A stretch of 64,000 nt of DNA from Paenibacillus silvae (GTDB taxonomy: Bacteria; Bacillota; Bacilli; Paenibacillales; Paenibacillaceae), in NCBI RefSeq assembly GCF_014639235.1, contig NZ_BMFU01000007.1:124001-188000 (forward strand), written 5' to 3'. The position numbers were made by a program, and so were the translations under genes. The notes beneath the pieces were generated by a model, which was given only the letters and a program-made list of their open reading frames with translations, was not told the DNA's origin and searched no databases. Every line of letters starts with the position of its first letter. The stretch's first letter is position 1. This document shows positions 36,753 through 45,928 of the stretch, piece after piece.

Positions 36753-37511
36753 TTAACGGGCTTTTGTCACGTTTTCTTTGTCCCGCATCACTTTCAGAGC
36801 GAATTTCGGGAGCGCAAGCATACGTCCAGCCCGGCTAGGCTCACGAAGCAAACGATAAAACCATTCCAGTCTCAGCTTTTGAAACAGCTTGGGTGCCCGT
36901 TTCATTTTGCCTGAGATGATATCAAAGCTGCCGCCAACCCCCATGGTGACAGGAACCTGCAGCTCATGCTTGTATTTGTGAATCCAGGGTTCTTGCGTAT
37001 CCGCCCCGCGAGCGACGAATAACAGATCCGGTGCAGCCTGCCGAATAGAAGCGACAACCTGCTCATCCTCGGCCGGACCAAAGAAACCGTCTCGATAACC
37101 CACAATACGAATAGCCGGATACTGCTGTTGTAACCGATCTGCGGTAGCTTGAATCACCTCAGATGTGGAGCCAAGCAAGTACACGCCCCATCGATAGTTT
37201 TCTCCAACTCGCAGCAATTCATGTAAAAGATCAAACCCCGGTACCCGCTCGGCTACAGGTTCACCGCAATAATTGGCAGCCCACACCACGCCGGTTCCGT
37301 CTGGAACAATCATCTCGGCATCCTGCATGACCTGCATCATCGCCGGATTTTCCAGTGCGGCCATGACCATAATCGGATTGGCTGTAATGATCTGATGCGG
37401 CTGTTTGGACAGCACTGCTTGCTCAAGCACCTCGACCGTTTCTTTCATCGTTAACTTGGAAAAAGGAATACCATAGATCGAAACGGTAGGAATAGATCCC
37501 GTCTGACTCAT
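36753..37511 (-). CDS. tagA: WecG/TagA/CpsF family glycosyltransferase (ManNAc transferase)
   Basis: A 252-residue GT26 enzyme. Motifs: QIITANPIMVMAALENPAMM (about 39-58), IVPDGTGVVWAA with the catalytic Asp (about 67-78), WGVYLLGSTSEV (about 108-119), and GVGGSFDIISGKMKRAPKLF (about 192-211). TagA-type enzymes add ManNAc to GlcNAc-PP-undecaprenol, the second step after TagO. The usual PKQE motif reads ADTQEPW here. The gene begins 7 bases after the csaB stop, so it is co-transcribed with csaB; UDP-ManNAc would come from WecB, encoded at 61.2-62.3 kb. Confidence 0.9.
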   Translation of the reverse strand: MSQTGSIPTVSIYGIPFSKLTMKETVEVLEQAVLSKQPHQIITANPIMVMAALENPAMMQVMQDAEMIVPDGTGVVWAANYCGEPVAERVPGFDLLHELLRVGENYRWGVYLLGSTSEVIQATADRLQQQYPAIRIVGYRDGFFGPAEDEQVVASIRQAAPDLLFVARGADTQEPWIHKYKHELQVPVTMGVGGSFDIISGKMKRAPKLFQKLRLEWFYRLLREPSRAGRMLALPKFALKVMRDKENVTKAR

Positions 37512-37518
37512 TGTTATC

Positions 37519-38790
37519 TCATCCTTTGCGGCCTAAATAGGTAATAATTTGCTTTGCAGGCTCTCTGGCCTCCTGCTTCAACGCCGTAATGCGATCCTCA
37601 TGCTGCTTCAGCCATTGGGAACGCTGGTCCAACAATCCGGCTACCTGCTCGGCAAGCTTGTCGCCATCCAGTGAGCCGGTATCTCCCGCTGGTTCGCTCT
37701 CCAGTCGAAGCAGGAACTGATCGATCTTGGGATCATATGAAATGCCGACTGGCAGAACGTACTGGGAAGCGGCGTAGATCAGACTGTGCAATCTCATACC
37801 GATCATGAGATCACACCGGCTCACTTCCTCCAGCATCAGTTGAGGATCGGTAAGGTCCTCTGTGATACTGATCTCACTGCCTTTACGGGTTATATCACCG
37901 AGCATCTCCATAATAAAACGCGAGGCCTGCACATCATCAGGCAGATGAAATGGCAGGAAGCGCAGATGTACTGCCTTCCTGGCAGCCAGCTTCTTCAATC
38001 CGGCAGCAATAGCCGTCAGCTCCTTGCGATCCGCTTCCCAGAAACGAACGGACACACCGATCACTGGAAGCTTGACATGTTTCGTCTCTGATGTATCCGA
38101 GCCTACTTGCTGCCGCTCCAACGTAATATTAGCGTCAACATCTACACCAGAAGCATCATGGGCAACCACAGTGCTGTTACCACCATCAGCAGCAGTTGCA
38201 TCTACAGTATTAGAAGTAATATTTCCTCCAACACTTTGTACAAAAGCTTTCTCCGGTAACGGCAGCCCCATCACCGGATCAGGCACAACATGAATTTGAT
38301 TCCACTTCAGCCCAAGTCTGCGTAAATAATCTGCGGACTGCTCATCTCGTACCGATACGTAGGTACAGGACTTGAATACCGATTTGATCATCGGATTAAA
38401 TATTTTACGGTTCACAGGGCCAATGCCCTGAGCATAGATAAATGTAGGCTTTTTCAACCACTGAGCCAGCTTGATCACACCCAGATAATAAGGGATGGAC
38501 TTCAAACCCGTTGCATCCTGAAGCAGACTGCCTCCGCCGCTGATGAGTCCATCACTCTCCTTGAGCGCTTCACGAACTTCCTTTAGCTTCATTCGGTGTA
38601 CCGCACGAACGCCATACATAGAGGTTGTCCATGCAGGGTCGACCGAGAGCACAATCGGTTCAATCGTCACATTGGATCGCTGACTCTCTTCCTCCAATGC
38701 GGTCAGGATGGACTTCAGTACAGCCTCATCTCCGCTATTGCGAAATCCGTAGTACCCTGAAATGACTAGCTTTTTAGTAGTGGGGACCAT
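37519..38790 (-). CDS. csaB: Polysaccharide pyruvyl transferase CsaB
   Basis: A 423-residue protein from the ATG at 38790, which overlaps the end of the upstream gene by 25 bases. It has the family start KKLVISGYYGFRNSGDEAVL, then SGGGSLLQDATG, YAQGIGPV and RLHSLIYAASQYVLPVGISYD near the C-terminus. CsaB adds pyruvate to ManNAc in the secondary cell wall polymer, creating the ligand for SLH domains. A Ser/Thr/Asp/Val-rich stretch of about 58 residues in the middle (about 183-240) separates the two Rossmann-like halves and is not part of the normal domain. It links directly to the three SLH proteins of this window. Confidence 0.92.
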   Translation of the reverse strand: MVPTTKKLVISGYYGFRNSGDEAVLKSILTALEEESQRSNVTIEPIVLSVDPAWTTSMYGVRAVHRMKLKEVREALKESDGLISGGGSLLQDATGLKSIPYYLGVIKLAQWLKKPTFIYAQGIGPVNRKIFNPMIKSVFKSCTYVSVRDEQSADYLRRLGLKWNQIHVVPDPVMGLPLPEKAFVQSVGGNITSNTVDATAADGGNSTVVAHDASGVDVDANITLERQQVGSDTSETKHVKLPVIGVSVRFWEADRKELTAIAAGLKKLAARKAVHLRFLPFHLPDDVQASRFIMEMLGDITRKGSEISITEDLTDPQLMLEEVSRCDLMIGMRLHSLIYAASQYVLPVGISYDPKIDQFLLRLESEPAGDTGSLDGDKLAEQVAGLLDQRSQWLKQHEDRITALKQEAREPAKQIITYLGRKG

Positions 38791-40787
38791 TTTTTCCAAC
38801 ATCCTTCCGCGACTTGCCACACACCCACAGCAATGATACCAATGATCAAGCCAAGTCCGAGTCCCATCACACCGCGAATCAGTGACAGTACAGCCGGTGT
38901 ATGAATATGCGCAAATGTATCCACCATAGACAGTTGACCCATCGTAGCGATAATCAGCGCAAAGATGACTTTACGGTATTTTAAAGCGGCGAACACGCCA
39001 ACGATAAACAGTGGGTGTCCAAGTACAAATTCTTTAAATCTCGGCCGAACACCAAAGGTATCCTCCAGCGTTGTACGCAGGAACATCTCAAATGGCGTAA
39101 CCGAACCGGAGTTGCCTGTACGGCTCAAATAATAATATCCAACAACAGCAGCAACAAGTGCCAGTATCACCATAATGACGGTAATTGGCATACGGAGCAA
39201 ATCCTTGATCTGTTTCACGGAGATTGAACCGGAGCCGCGATAGAACACAATATAGAGTGCTACCAGCCCGATCGGGGCAAAGTGCAGCAGGCTCACACCA
39301 CGGAACTGGTTAATTACCAGACTGTACGTAATGTTATTCAACAAAGCAATCACAAAAGGTACAGCTACGAATGTAAGAATTGAAGTTCTTACATACAGAA
39401 TAATCGTCTGTTTCAAACGGCGACCCGCAGAAGCATCCGGTTGACGAAGCTGCTGCGCATTAACAGTGCGAACCGCGAGTACCATTGCAATGGTTGGTGC
39501 AGCAATCGCCGCCAGCAAGGCAATCGCCTGCTCTAACAGCGTTGGCTTCAGCAGGAACAGACCTGCGCTGCCCACCAATCCAAGAAGGAATACAGCAATC
39601 GTGATTACAGGTACAAAATAAGAAACCATGAGTGATATTAAAGCGATAGCCCCAATAAGCGCAACCAGCTTCGCATACCGCTGAATGGACGAATCCTTCA
39701 CCGTGAATGCTTCGGCTTGTCCGAGCTCAAAGCCATGCTTGGCCATACGCTCAACGGCATGTCCCGGCTCGCCCAGACTGTTGATCAGATTTTCGATCGG
39801 ATCTGTGATCGCCGCTTTGGCCGTATTCCGGCTTGGTGAAGCATTCAAATAAATCATACGAATGTTGCGATCCTTCGTTGCCAGCACGAAACGATCGGCA
39901 ATTGTATCCACCGTCAGATTCGCATCTGCATCACTTAACGAGTACAGACGAGCTACGTTGTAATCAATTTTGTAAGCCAGCGTCTGGAATCCAGCCTGCG
40001 GTTTCTTGAGATTTTCAATAGCAGCCAGACCGATATGATGTTTGTTCAGCAGTTCAGCAAACTGATCCAGACTTTTCATCTCTGCATTATCATTGTACCC
40101 TTTGACCGCATCTCCATCAAACAGAATACGTGTCACACCATTCTCTTCAAAGAAGGTAAGCAAACGTTCCATGGATTGCTGATTGTATGGCACACTGTCC
40201 GAGATACGGGGTAAAATATGAAAACCTTTATCACGTAGCATTTTCACTGCAACCGGATCGGGCTGCATCGGCTGCATGTTCGCATTCTCCGGCGGTGTCT
40301 GTAATATTAAGCCGCTGCGGCCTTCGAATTCCCAAGCTTCAACAGGAATCTGACGCTCAGCGAACGTTTGTTCAATGATAGGGGTGTAAGTCTTTGCGTT
40401 CTCTTCCGACGTGAACAACACGTACGTATAGTTCGCATTGGGAGGAATGTTGCTTTTCGTCATATTCGCAATATCCTGACCAGAGTACACCATTAAGCGG
40501 CGTGTTTTCTTGAGCTCGTCCAGCGTGCTCTCAAAAACAGCCATCGTTGTCACGCCAGCCTCTTTGAGCCGCGCTGCTTGTTGATCAATAAAATCCTGGG
40601 GATGAGCCTGATAAGCTGAAATATCCAGCAGTCCTCGATAATTGAAGACCAGCTCCACTTTATTCGCAGAAGATTCCGTCTGCACCCGATCACGGATGAC
40701 AGGAATGGATGCTACCAAACCGATAATAACGATGAGCCACAACCACTTGCGGGAAGCATTATTCCATAAAAGCCATTTTTGACGCAC
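38766..40787 (-). CDS. DUF5693 family membrane protein
   Basis: A 673-residue membrane protein. One N-terminal membrane segment (WLWLIVIIGLVASIPVI) is followed by a large extracytoplasmic domain (about 30-375) and about eight transmembrane helices in the last 280 residues (IALISLMVSYFVPVITIAVF, AIAAPTIAMVLAV, HFAPIGLVALYIVF and others). The family is found next to csaB in Paenibacillus and relatives; its role is unknown and may concern polymer export or ligation. The GTG at 40787 is preferred: AGGAGGT lies 7 bases before it, while the upstream ATG has no site. Confidence 0.82.
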   Translation of the reverse strand: MRQKWLLWNNASRKWLWLIVIIGLVASIPVIRDRVQTESSANKVELVFNYRGLLDISAYQAHPQDFIDQQAARLKEAGVTTMAVFESTLDELKKTRRLMVYSGQDIANMTKSNIPPNANYTYVLFTSEENAKTYTPIIEQTFAERQIPVEAWEFEGRSGLILQTPPENANMQPMQPDPVAVKMLRDKGFHILPRISDSVPYNQQSMERLLTFFEENGVTRILFDGDAVKGYNDNAEMKSLDQFAELLNKHHIGLAAIENLKKPQAGFQTLAYKIDYNVARLYSLSDADANLTVDTIADRFVLATKDRNIRMIYLNASPSRNTAKAAITDPIENLINSLGEPGHAVERMAKHGFELGQAEAFTVKDSSIQRYAKLVALIGAIALISLMVSYFVPVITIAVFLLGLVGSAGLFLLKPTLLEQAIALLAAIAAPTIAMVLAVRTVNAQQLRQPDASAGRRLKQTIILYVRTSILTFVAVPFVIALLNNITYSLVINQFRGVSLLHFAPIGLVALYIVFYRGSGSISVKQIKDLLRMPITVIMVILALVAAVVGYYYLSRTGNSGSVTPFEMFLRTTLEDTFGVRPRFKEFVLGHPLFIVGVFAALKYRKVIFALIIATMGQLSMVDTFAHIHTPAVLSLIRGVMGLGLGLIIGIIAVGVWQVAEGCWKKWSPLLKS

Positions 40788-40908
40788 TACATGTACCTCC
40801 TCAGTTGTTGGAACCAAAACTTGTTTTTGCATGCCCCGAAGGGATTAGTCTCAGCATGTGTTAACATGCGCTCTTATATGCCAGCATACCTGCTCTTTTA
40901 TTTCAAAG

Positions 40909-40952
40909 AAAAGCCCCTCCGCCAACCAACCTTACGGTGCGGAGAGGCCTTC
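40909..40952 (-). terminator. Intrinsic terminator of pgcA
   Basis: Minus strand: GGCCTCTCCGC and GCGGAGGGGCTT arms (40909-40952) with a 16-base loop, followed by TTTTC. It lies 29 bases after the pgcA stop. Confidence 0.8.
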
Positions 40953-40980
40953 TCATCTTTTTATTGCAACACAATCGATT

Positions 40981-42702
40981 TTATTGTGCGTCTACACGGG
41001 ACATCACGGCTGATGCCAGACGCTCCACTCTGCCCTCAGCATCCTCCAGGCTCTCGCCACGTACTGCAAAGTAAACTTTGATCTTAGGCTCTGTACCGGA
41101 AGGACGCAAGCAGAACCAGGAACCGTCTGCCAGAATGAACTTCAGTACATTCTCTTTAGGAAGACCGTCCAGACCCAGGGAGTAATCCAGTACATCCTGA
41201 ACAGCGATACCGGCCACTTCCTGTGGCGGATTGCTGCGCCAGTCCGTCATTTTCGCCTGAATCTGCGCTACGCCGTCTTTGCCTTTGAGTGTACGGGACT
41301 CCAGCTTCTCCAGGAAGTAGCCAAACTGGCTGTACAGCTCCTGCAGCACATCATAGAGTGTTTTGCCCTGGCTTTTGTAATAAGCAGCCGCTTCAGCAAT
41401 CAGCATCGAAGCAAGGACAGCGTCCTTGTCACGGGCATAATTGCCGGAGAGGTAGCCATAGCTCTCTTCATATCCGAAGAGGAAGGTATGACTTCCGGTG
41501 GCTTCGAACTGGTTCATTTTTTCACCGATATATTTAAAGCCTGTCAGGGTGTTCATCACTTCTGCACCGTAATGCTGAGCGATCACTGCCCCCATCTCAC
41601 TGGTTACAATTGTTTTGATTACCGCACCGTTGCTAGGCAGCGTACCTGTCTCCTGCAGACGACTTAGCAGATAATGTACCATAATCGCACCAGACTGGTT
41701 GCCAGACAAGACGAAATATTTGCCATCCTTGTCCTTCACAACCGCACCCATGCGGTCTGCATCCGGGTCTGTACCGATCAGAATGTCTGCACCGACAGAC
41801 TCACCCAGCTTCATCGCCAGTGTGAACGCCTCGCGCTCTTCCGGGTTCGGGGATTTTACTGTGGAAAATTCAGCATCCGGCTGCTCCTGCTCGGCAACGA
41901 TGTACAGCTGCTCGAATCCAATCTGCTCCAGTACGCGGCGAACCGGGAGGTTGCCTGTGCCGTGCAGCGGGGTATATACGATTTTGAAATCACGGCCGAT
42001 GCCGGATTGAATCAGTTCACGGCTCAAACTGCGAGCTGCCACCGTGTCGATAAAGGCCTGATCTTCTGCTTCACCGAGCCAGATCAACAGCCCTTGTGCC
42101 TCTGCCTCTTCGCGGGTCAGCTTTTTCACATCAGTAAGAGAAGGAACCTCTTGAATATATTGAATAACCTTCTCTGCTTCATGCGGAACCAGCTGACCGC
42201 CTTGGTGGTTGTATACTTTGTATCCATTGTACTCTGGCGGGTTATGGCTCGCCGTCACAACGATCCCCCCTGTTGCTTGCAGATGGCGCACGCTAAAGGA
42301 GAGCTGCGGTGTGGAACGCAGGGATGGATACAGTTTGGCTACAATACCGTTCGCTGCCAGTACAAGCGCTGCATCCAGCGAGAATTCAGGTGAGAAGTGA
42401 CGGGAATCGTGAGCGATGACCACCGAAGGTTTGCCTTCCTTGTCCCCATGCTGCTCCAGCAAATACCGGGCAAAGCCTTGTGTCGCACGACCGACCGTAT
42501 ATTTGTTCATCCGGTTGCTGCCGGCACCAATCACACCGCGTAATCCACCTGTTCCAAACTCCAGGTTTCTGTAGAAACGCTCTTCCAGCTCTTTCGGTTG
42601 ATCCTTCAGATCACGAAGCTCCTGTTTCGTTGCTTCGTCAATAGAAGCATCCTCCAACCATTGCTGTAGTGTCTCGGCTGCTGCTGCGCTTAACTGTTCC
42701 AT
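40981..42702 (-). CDS. pgcA: Phospho-sugar mutase (phosphoglucomutase/phosphomannomutase)
   Basis: A 573-residue alpha-D-phosphohexomutase. It has LEFGTGGLRGVIGAGSNRMN (about 47-66), the phosphoserine loop VVTASHNPPEYNGYKVYN, the metal loop ILIGTDPDADRMGAVV and the phosphate-binding loop FCLRPSGTEPKIKVYF near the end. It interconverts glucose-1- and glucose-6-phosphate (or mannose equivalents) in the cytoplasm, feeding UDP-sugar synthesis for wall polymers. An ATG at 42702 fits a GAAGGGG site 10 bases upstream; a TTG six bases earlier is possible. It follows fabZ by 77 bases. Confidence 0.93.
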   Translation of the reverse strand: MEQLSAAAAETLQQWLEDASIDEATKQELRDLKDQPKELEERFYRNLEFGTGGLRGVIGAGSNRMNKYTVGRATQGFARYLLEQHGDKEGKPSVVIAHDSRHFSPEFSLDAALVLAANGIVAKLYPSLRSTPQLSFSVRHLQATGGIVVTASHNPPEYNGYKVYNHQGGQLVPHEAEKVIQYIQEVPSLTDVKKLTREEAEAQGLLIWLGEAEDQAFIDTVAARSLSRELIQSGIGRDFKIVYTPLHGTGNLPVRRVLEQIGFEQLYIVAEQEQPDAEFSTVKSPNPEEREAFTLAMKLGESVGADILIGTDPDADRMGAVVKDKDGKYFVLSGNQSGAIMVHYLLSRLQETGTLPSNGAVIKTIVTSEMGAVIAQHYGAEVMNTLTGFKYIGEKMNQFEATGSHTFLFGYEESYGYLSGNYARDKDAVLASMLIAEAAAYYKSQGKTLYDVLQELYSQFGYFLEKLESRTLKGKDGVAQIQAKMTDWRSNPPQEVAGIAVQDVLDYSLGLDGLPKENVLKFILADGSWFCLRPSGTEPKIKVYFAVRGESLEDAEGRVERLASAVMSRVDAQ

Positions 42703-42779
42703 ATCCAATAAGCCCCTTCCGTCTATAAGAAATTCTGTAATCAGCTTAGCTGTTCTGCATGTTCATAAGTAGAACTAGA

Positions 42780-43211
42780 TCAGCTTGGGTCTGACAGTGC
42801 AAACATGATTTCGCCTTCAGCGACGATTTTGTCATCTACGCGAGCTGTCGCTTGACCTTTGCCAATCGAGCCCTTCAGACGTGTGATCTCCACCTCAAGA
42901 ATCAACGTATCTCCAGGCACAACTTGTCCACGGAAACGGAAGTTATCCAGTCCCGCCAAAAAGCCGATTTTGCCTTTGTTTGCTTCCAGATTGAGCATTG
43001 CTGCCGCACCAACCTGAGCCAAAGCTTCGGTGATCAATACACCTGGCATTACCGGGTATTCAGGGAAATGTCCTACGAAGAACGGTTCATTGATCGTTAC
43101 ATTTTTCAAACCTACAGCACGCTTGCCATCCTCCATCTCCAGAATGCGGTCCACCAGCAGGAAAGGCGGGCGATGCGGAATAATGGATTGGATTTGTTTG
43201 ATATCTAGCAC
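42780..43211 (-). CDS. fabZ: 3-hydroxyacyl-ACP dehydratase FabZ
   Basis: A 143-residue hot-dog fold enzyme that dehydrates beta-hydroxyacyl-ACP in fatty acid elongation. Motifs: IQSIIPHRPPFLLVDRIL (about 6-23), the catalytic His in FVGHFPEYPVMPGVL (about 49-63) and Glu in ITEALAQVGAAAM. The start is GTG at 43211 with AGAGGAGA 7 bases upstream. The frame is open much further upstream, but that extension is encoded by a palindromic repeat and is not part of the protein. Confidence 0.95.
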   Translation of the reverse strand: MLDIKQIQSIIPHRPPFLLVDRILEMEDGKRAVGLKNVTINEPFFVGHFPEYPVMPGVLITEALAQVGAAAMLNLEANKGKIGFLAGLDNFRFRGQVVPGDTLILEVEITRLKGSIGKGQATARVDDKIVAEGEIMFALSDPS

Positions 43212-43270
43212 AATATAATCTCCTCTCGGGGTGTTTATACGAGGGCTCTCCATCATGCAATAATGTAATG

Positions 43271-43432
43271 CACAATAGAGTCGTTCCGGGAATGGATCGT
43301 TCCTTCGATCGCTGTTGTCCCCGAATTTTCTATGATCCATTTTTCAATGGTCAAAATTCGGTGACAAAGGCGAACGCTTCGCTTCTTTTGAACGATTCCT
43401 TTCCCTCCACTTACTGTAGTGCAAAAACCATT
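43271..43432 (-). repeat. Intergenic palindromic repeat, copy A
   Basis: Core on the minus strand: GAAGCGAAGCG, TCACCGAATTTT, GGATC, AAAATTCGGGGACAACAG and CGATCGAAGG. The arms pair: GTCCCCGAATTTT with AAAATTCGGTGAC (one mismatch), GGGAATGGATCGTTC with GAACGATTCCTTTCCC, and GCAC...AGT with ACT...GTGC. Total about 162 bp. Bases 43433-43717 beyond it hold no gene; a short direct repeat CTCTTCTCAACATCAA is present twice (near 43655 and 43680). Confidence 0.82.
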
Positions 43433-43717
43433 AACATTGCATGATCAAGTCGATCCTCATATAAGTGGTTTTCATTTTCATTTTGGTTTTTCGTTTTCAT
43501 TTTTAATTGTATGAAATGTGGTTTAAAGGTTAACAATAGTTATATCCTTCATGACTGCAGTAGTGAAGGTTGAGATAAGGGGTCTCTCTTCGCGATGACA
43601 GCAAGTCTTTCGCAGGGGAGGCCTCTTCTGACGTTAAACGTCACCCTCTGTCATACTCTTCTCAACATCAACACATCGGCTCTTCTCAACATCAATCATT
43701 ATACTGTTTTCAACACC

Positions 43718-43749
43718 AAAAAGAAAACTCCTGCCTGCGCAGGAGTTTT
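43718..43749 (-). terminator. Intrinsic terminator after the EpuA-like gene
   Basis: Minus strand: AAAACTCCTGC/GCAGGAGTTTT perfect 11-bp stem with loop GCAG (43724-43749), followed by TTTTCTTTTT. It is 17 bases after the stop. Confidence 0.9.
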
Positions 43750-43765
43750 CGCTGAACTCGTTATC

Positions 43766-43993
43766 TTATGGAGCAAATACCAGATCATAGACATGCTTCC
43801 AGGTACTCCATTGCCATACGGAACCGATATCCTGTTTGCCCAGTACCACATATCCAGCGACCATTCCGCCAGCGAGGGCAAGAACAAGCAGAATCGGAAT
43901 CAGGAACCATCTTGCGATGCGCCACCAGCTCTTCGTTTTCTTCTTGACTTCCTTCGGTTCCGGCTTGCTGTTCTGCTGCTGTGTTTCTGTCAT
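43766..43993 (-). CDS. EpuA-like small membrane protein
   Basis: A 75-residue protein with a charged N-terminus (KPEPKEVKKKTKSWWRIARW), one transmembrane helix (about 30-50) and a short outer tail (VLGKQDIGSVWQWSTWKHVY). This matches the EpuA family, often labelled RNA polymerase beta subunit in databases although the function is not established. The ATG at 43993 has AAAGGTG 6 bases upstream; the in-frame ATG at 44002 is the alternative. It lies about 11 bases after flhP and is followed by a strong terminator. Confidence 0.75.
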   Translation of the reverse strand: MTETQQQNSKPEPKEVKKKTKSWWRIARWFLIPILLVLALAGGMVAGYVVLGKQDIGSVWQWSTWKHVYDLVFAP

Positions 43994-44004
43994 CCCATTC
44001 ACCT

Positions 44005-44844
44005 TTATGCTCTCATATTATTGGCAAGACCCGCCATGGAATCACTGGATGTCAGCGCCCGTGCCGCCAGTTGGTATGTCCGCTGTCCTTGCATGAGGAG
44101 TGCCATCTCCTGCGTCAAATCTACATTAGACTGTTCAAGGAATCCTGTGCGAATCGCTGCCTGAGGCTCACGTGTCGCCGCATTAGCCCCGAACACATCA
44201 TCCTCGGTTAACCCTGCGTCGAGTCCAAACAAATTATCTGACAGCTGTACCAGCCCATCAGGACGTTCCACATCCACCATTTGCAGTTGTCCAGTAATGA
44301 CAGCGTTAGCCGCACTACCCTGACGCACCAGCAAATTGCCTTTCTCATCAAAAGCAACCGTGCTGTCCTTAGGCGCCGTAATCGGCTGTCCTTGACGATT
44401 GAGCGCGAAGTAACCTTGGTCATTCACCAGCACCATCTGGTCCGGGGCATTAGGATTGGCTTTTGGACGCATATCTGGTACAAAATGAAACGCGCCCTGA
44501 CGTGTCCACACCTTCTGTCCATTGGCCTCCACAGCAAACAATGCATCCCCTTCAATCGCCAGATCTGTCGGATTGCCTGTTTCCTTCATGCTTCCCTGGG
44601 ACATATCTCTGGTGAGATTAACCAGACGGGCACCAAAGCCCAGGTTATATCCCATTGGCGTCGAGCGTCCATCCTGCTTGTACTTGTCATCCTGCTGCTG
44701 CACACGCGTCAGCGCATCCTCAAAACTTGCCTGCTTGCTTTTATAGCCTGCCGTATTCACATTGGCAATATTATCGGAAATGACATCCAGTCGCTGCTGA
44801 ATCGCGGTCATGGACACCTTGGCACTAATCATGGAATTGTTCAT
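44005..44844 (-). CDS. flhP: Flagellar hook-basal body protein FlhP (FlgG-like rod protein)
   Basis: A 279-residue rod-family protein. It has the rod signature VISDNIANVNTAGYKSKQAS near the N-terminus and the C-terminal helix ESNVDLTQEMALLMQGQRTY in the form EQSNVDLTQEMALLMQ. In Bacillus FlhP and FlhO form the distal rod. The ATG at 44844 has GGGAGG 12 bases upstream. It follows flhO by 81 bases and is probably in the same transcript. Confidence 0.92.
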   Translation of the reverse strand: MNNSMISAKVSMTAIQQRLDVISDNIANVNTAGYKSKQASFEDALTRVQQQDDKYKQDGRSTPMGYNLGFGARLVNLTRDMSQGSMKETGNPTDLAIEGDALFAVEANGQKVWTRQGAFHFVPDMRPKANPNAPDQMVLVNDQGYFALNRQGQPITAPKDSTVAFDEKGNLLVRQGSAANAVITGQLQMVDVERPDGLVQLSDNLFGLDAGLTEDDVFGANAATREPQAAIRTGFLEQSNVDLTQEMALLMQGQRTYQLAARALTSSDSMAGLANNMRA

Positions 44845-44925
44845 GCGATCGTCTAACCTCCCGGTATGCTTCGCTAAGGGCAAGCAGCCCATCGCTATAC
44901 ATATATATCAATAAGCTGCGATTCG

Positions 44926-45810
44926 TTATACACGGCCAACTTCATTAACGGCTTTATCCAGACTGCGGTCGTAGAATTGAACCACCTTCTGGTTGGCTTC
45001 ATAAGCACGGAATGCGGCGTTCATGTCAACAGTTGCCTGAGAAGCATCTACATTCGAGCCTTCCAGATACCCCTGTTGAATCCGCACAACATCGGTAGCG
45101 CCCATGCCCCGTGCAGTTGCACCAGCATCTTCATTCAGGCTAAAGTTACCATCCCCCTGACGAACCAGCTGGTTCGGCTGGTCGATAATGTTGATGCCCA
45201 GCGTCACCGCTGTCGGTGCACCCGTAGCAGCATCAAGAAGGCGGCCCTGCTCATCCACTTTAAATTGCTCCACAGCGCCTGTCAATACAATCGGCTGACC
45301 ATTACTATCCAGCACTTGAGCTCCAGTTGAGCTGAGCAACTGTCCTGTTCCGTTCACATCGAAGTGACCATCACGTGTATAACGTGTGTCGCCGTTCGCA
45401 TCCCGAACCGTAAAATATGCCTGTGGCTGATAGATTACGGTTCCGTCTGCCCTTACGAATTTACCTGAAGCATCAAATTGTATTGGCTCTCTTGTCTGCG
45501 GATCATTCACACTCAGATTCGAGGAGATCGCAAAATCACTTTTGCGCTTCGTTTCCATAAGAGCACCCTGAACATTCATTGACAAGCTTTCTTCGGCAAA
45601 CACACCCGAGTTCAGCTTGCCGAGCCGCTTCGTGGGCAGATTGGCATCAGCGCCCATCAACGTAATGAGCATTTCCGGGAATGCACGGTTTACACTATTC
45701 ACCTGTTTATATCCCGTTGTGTTCATATTGACGATATTTTGTGTTGCTGTGTCATGGCGGCGCTGCTCTGTAATCATTCCCGCAGCAGCAGTGTACAGAC
45801 CTCTTAACAT
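44926..45810 (-). CDS. flhO: Flagellar hook-basal body protein FlhO (rod protein)
   Basis: A 294-residue FlgF/FlgG-type rod protein. N-terminal MLRGLYTAAAGMITEQRRHD with TQNIVNMNTTGYKQVN, and C-terminal EGSNVDASQATVDMNAAFRA. It acts outside the membrane as part of the rod. It begins about 84 bases after a sigma-D promoter overlapping the end of mbl, so flhO-flhP form a separate late flagellar unit away from the main flagellar locus. The start ATG has GAGAGGGG 7 bases before it. Confidence 0.92.
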   Translation of the reverse strand: MLRGLYTAAAGMITEQRRHDTATQNIVNMNTTGYKQVNSVNRAFPEMLITLMGADANLPTKRLGKLNSGVFAEESLSMNVQGALMETKRKSDFAISSNLSVNDPQTREPIQFDASGKFVRADGTVIYQPQAYFTVRDANGDTRYTRDGHFDVNGTGQLLSSTGAQVLDSNGQPIVLTGAVEQFKVDEQGRLLDAATGAPTAVTLGINIIDQPNQLVRQGDGNFSLNEDAGATARGMGATDVVRIQQGYLEGSNVDASQATVDMNAAFRAYEANQKVVQFYDRSLDKAVNEVGRV

Positions 45811-45900
45811 GAATGAACCCCTCTCCTCAAACGCCTCGCCTGCATCGCAGACCGCTGTTTGTCCGTTCTGTTCACCCGAAAGTGAACCTGCCTGCTTTTT

Positions 45901-45928
45901 ATATCGGCAAACTAGAACTTTTTCTTAA
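45901..45928 (-). promoter_or_regulatory. Sigma-D promoter for flhO-flhP
   Basis: Minus strand: -10 GCCGATAT (45901-45908), perfect; -35 either TTAA at 16-base spacing (45925-45928) or TAAG at 15. The -35 lies inside the mbl 3' end (mbl stop 45912). The start near 45894 gives an 84-base leader. Confidence 0.75.

Noticed and set aside
43212..43340. Longer N-terminus of FabZ
   Set aside because: The extension is encoded partly by palindromic repeat A, has no ribosome site, and the GTG at 43211 gives the normal FabZ start.
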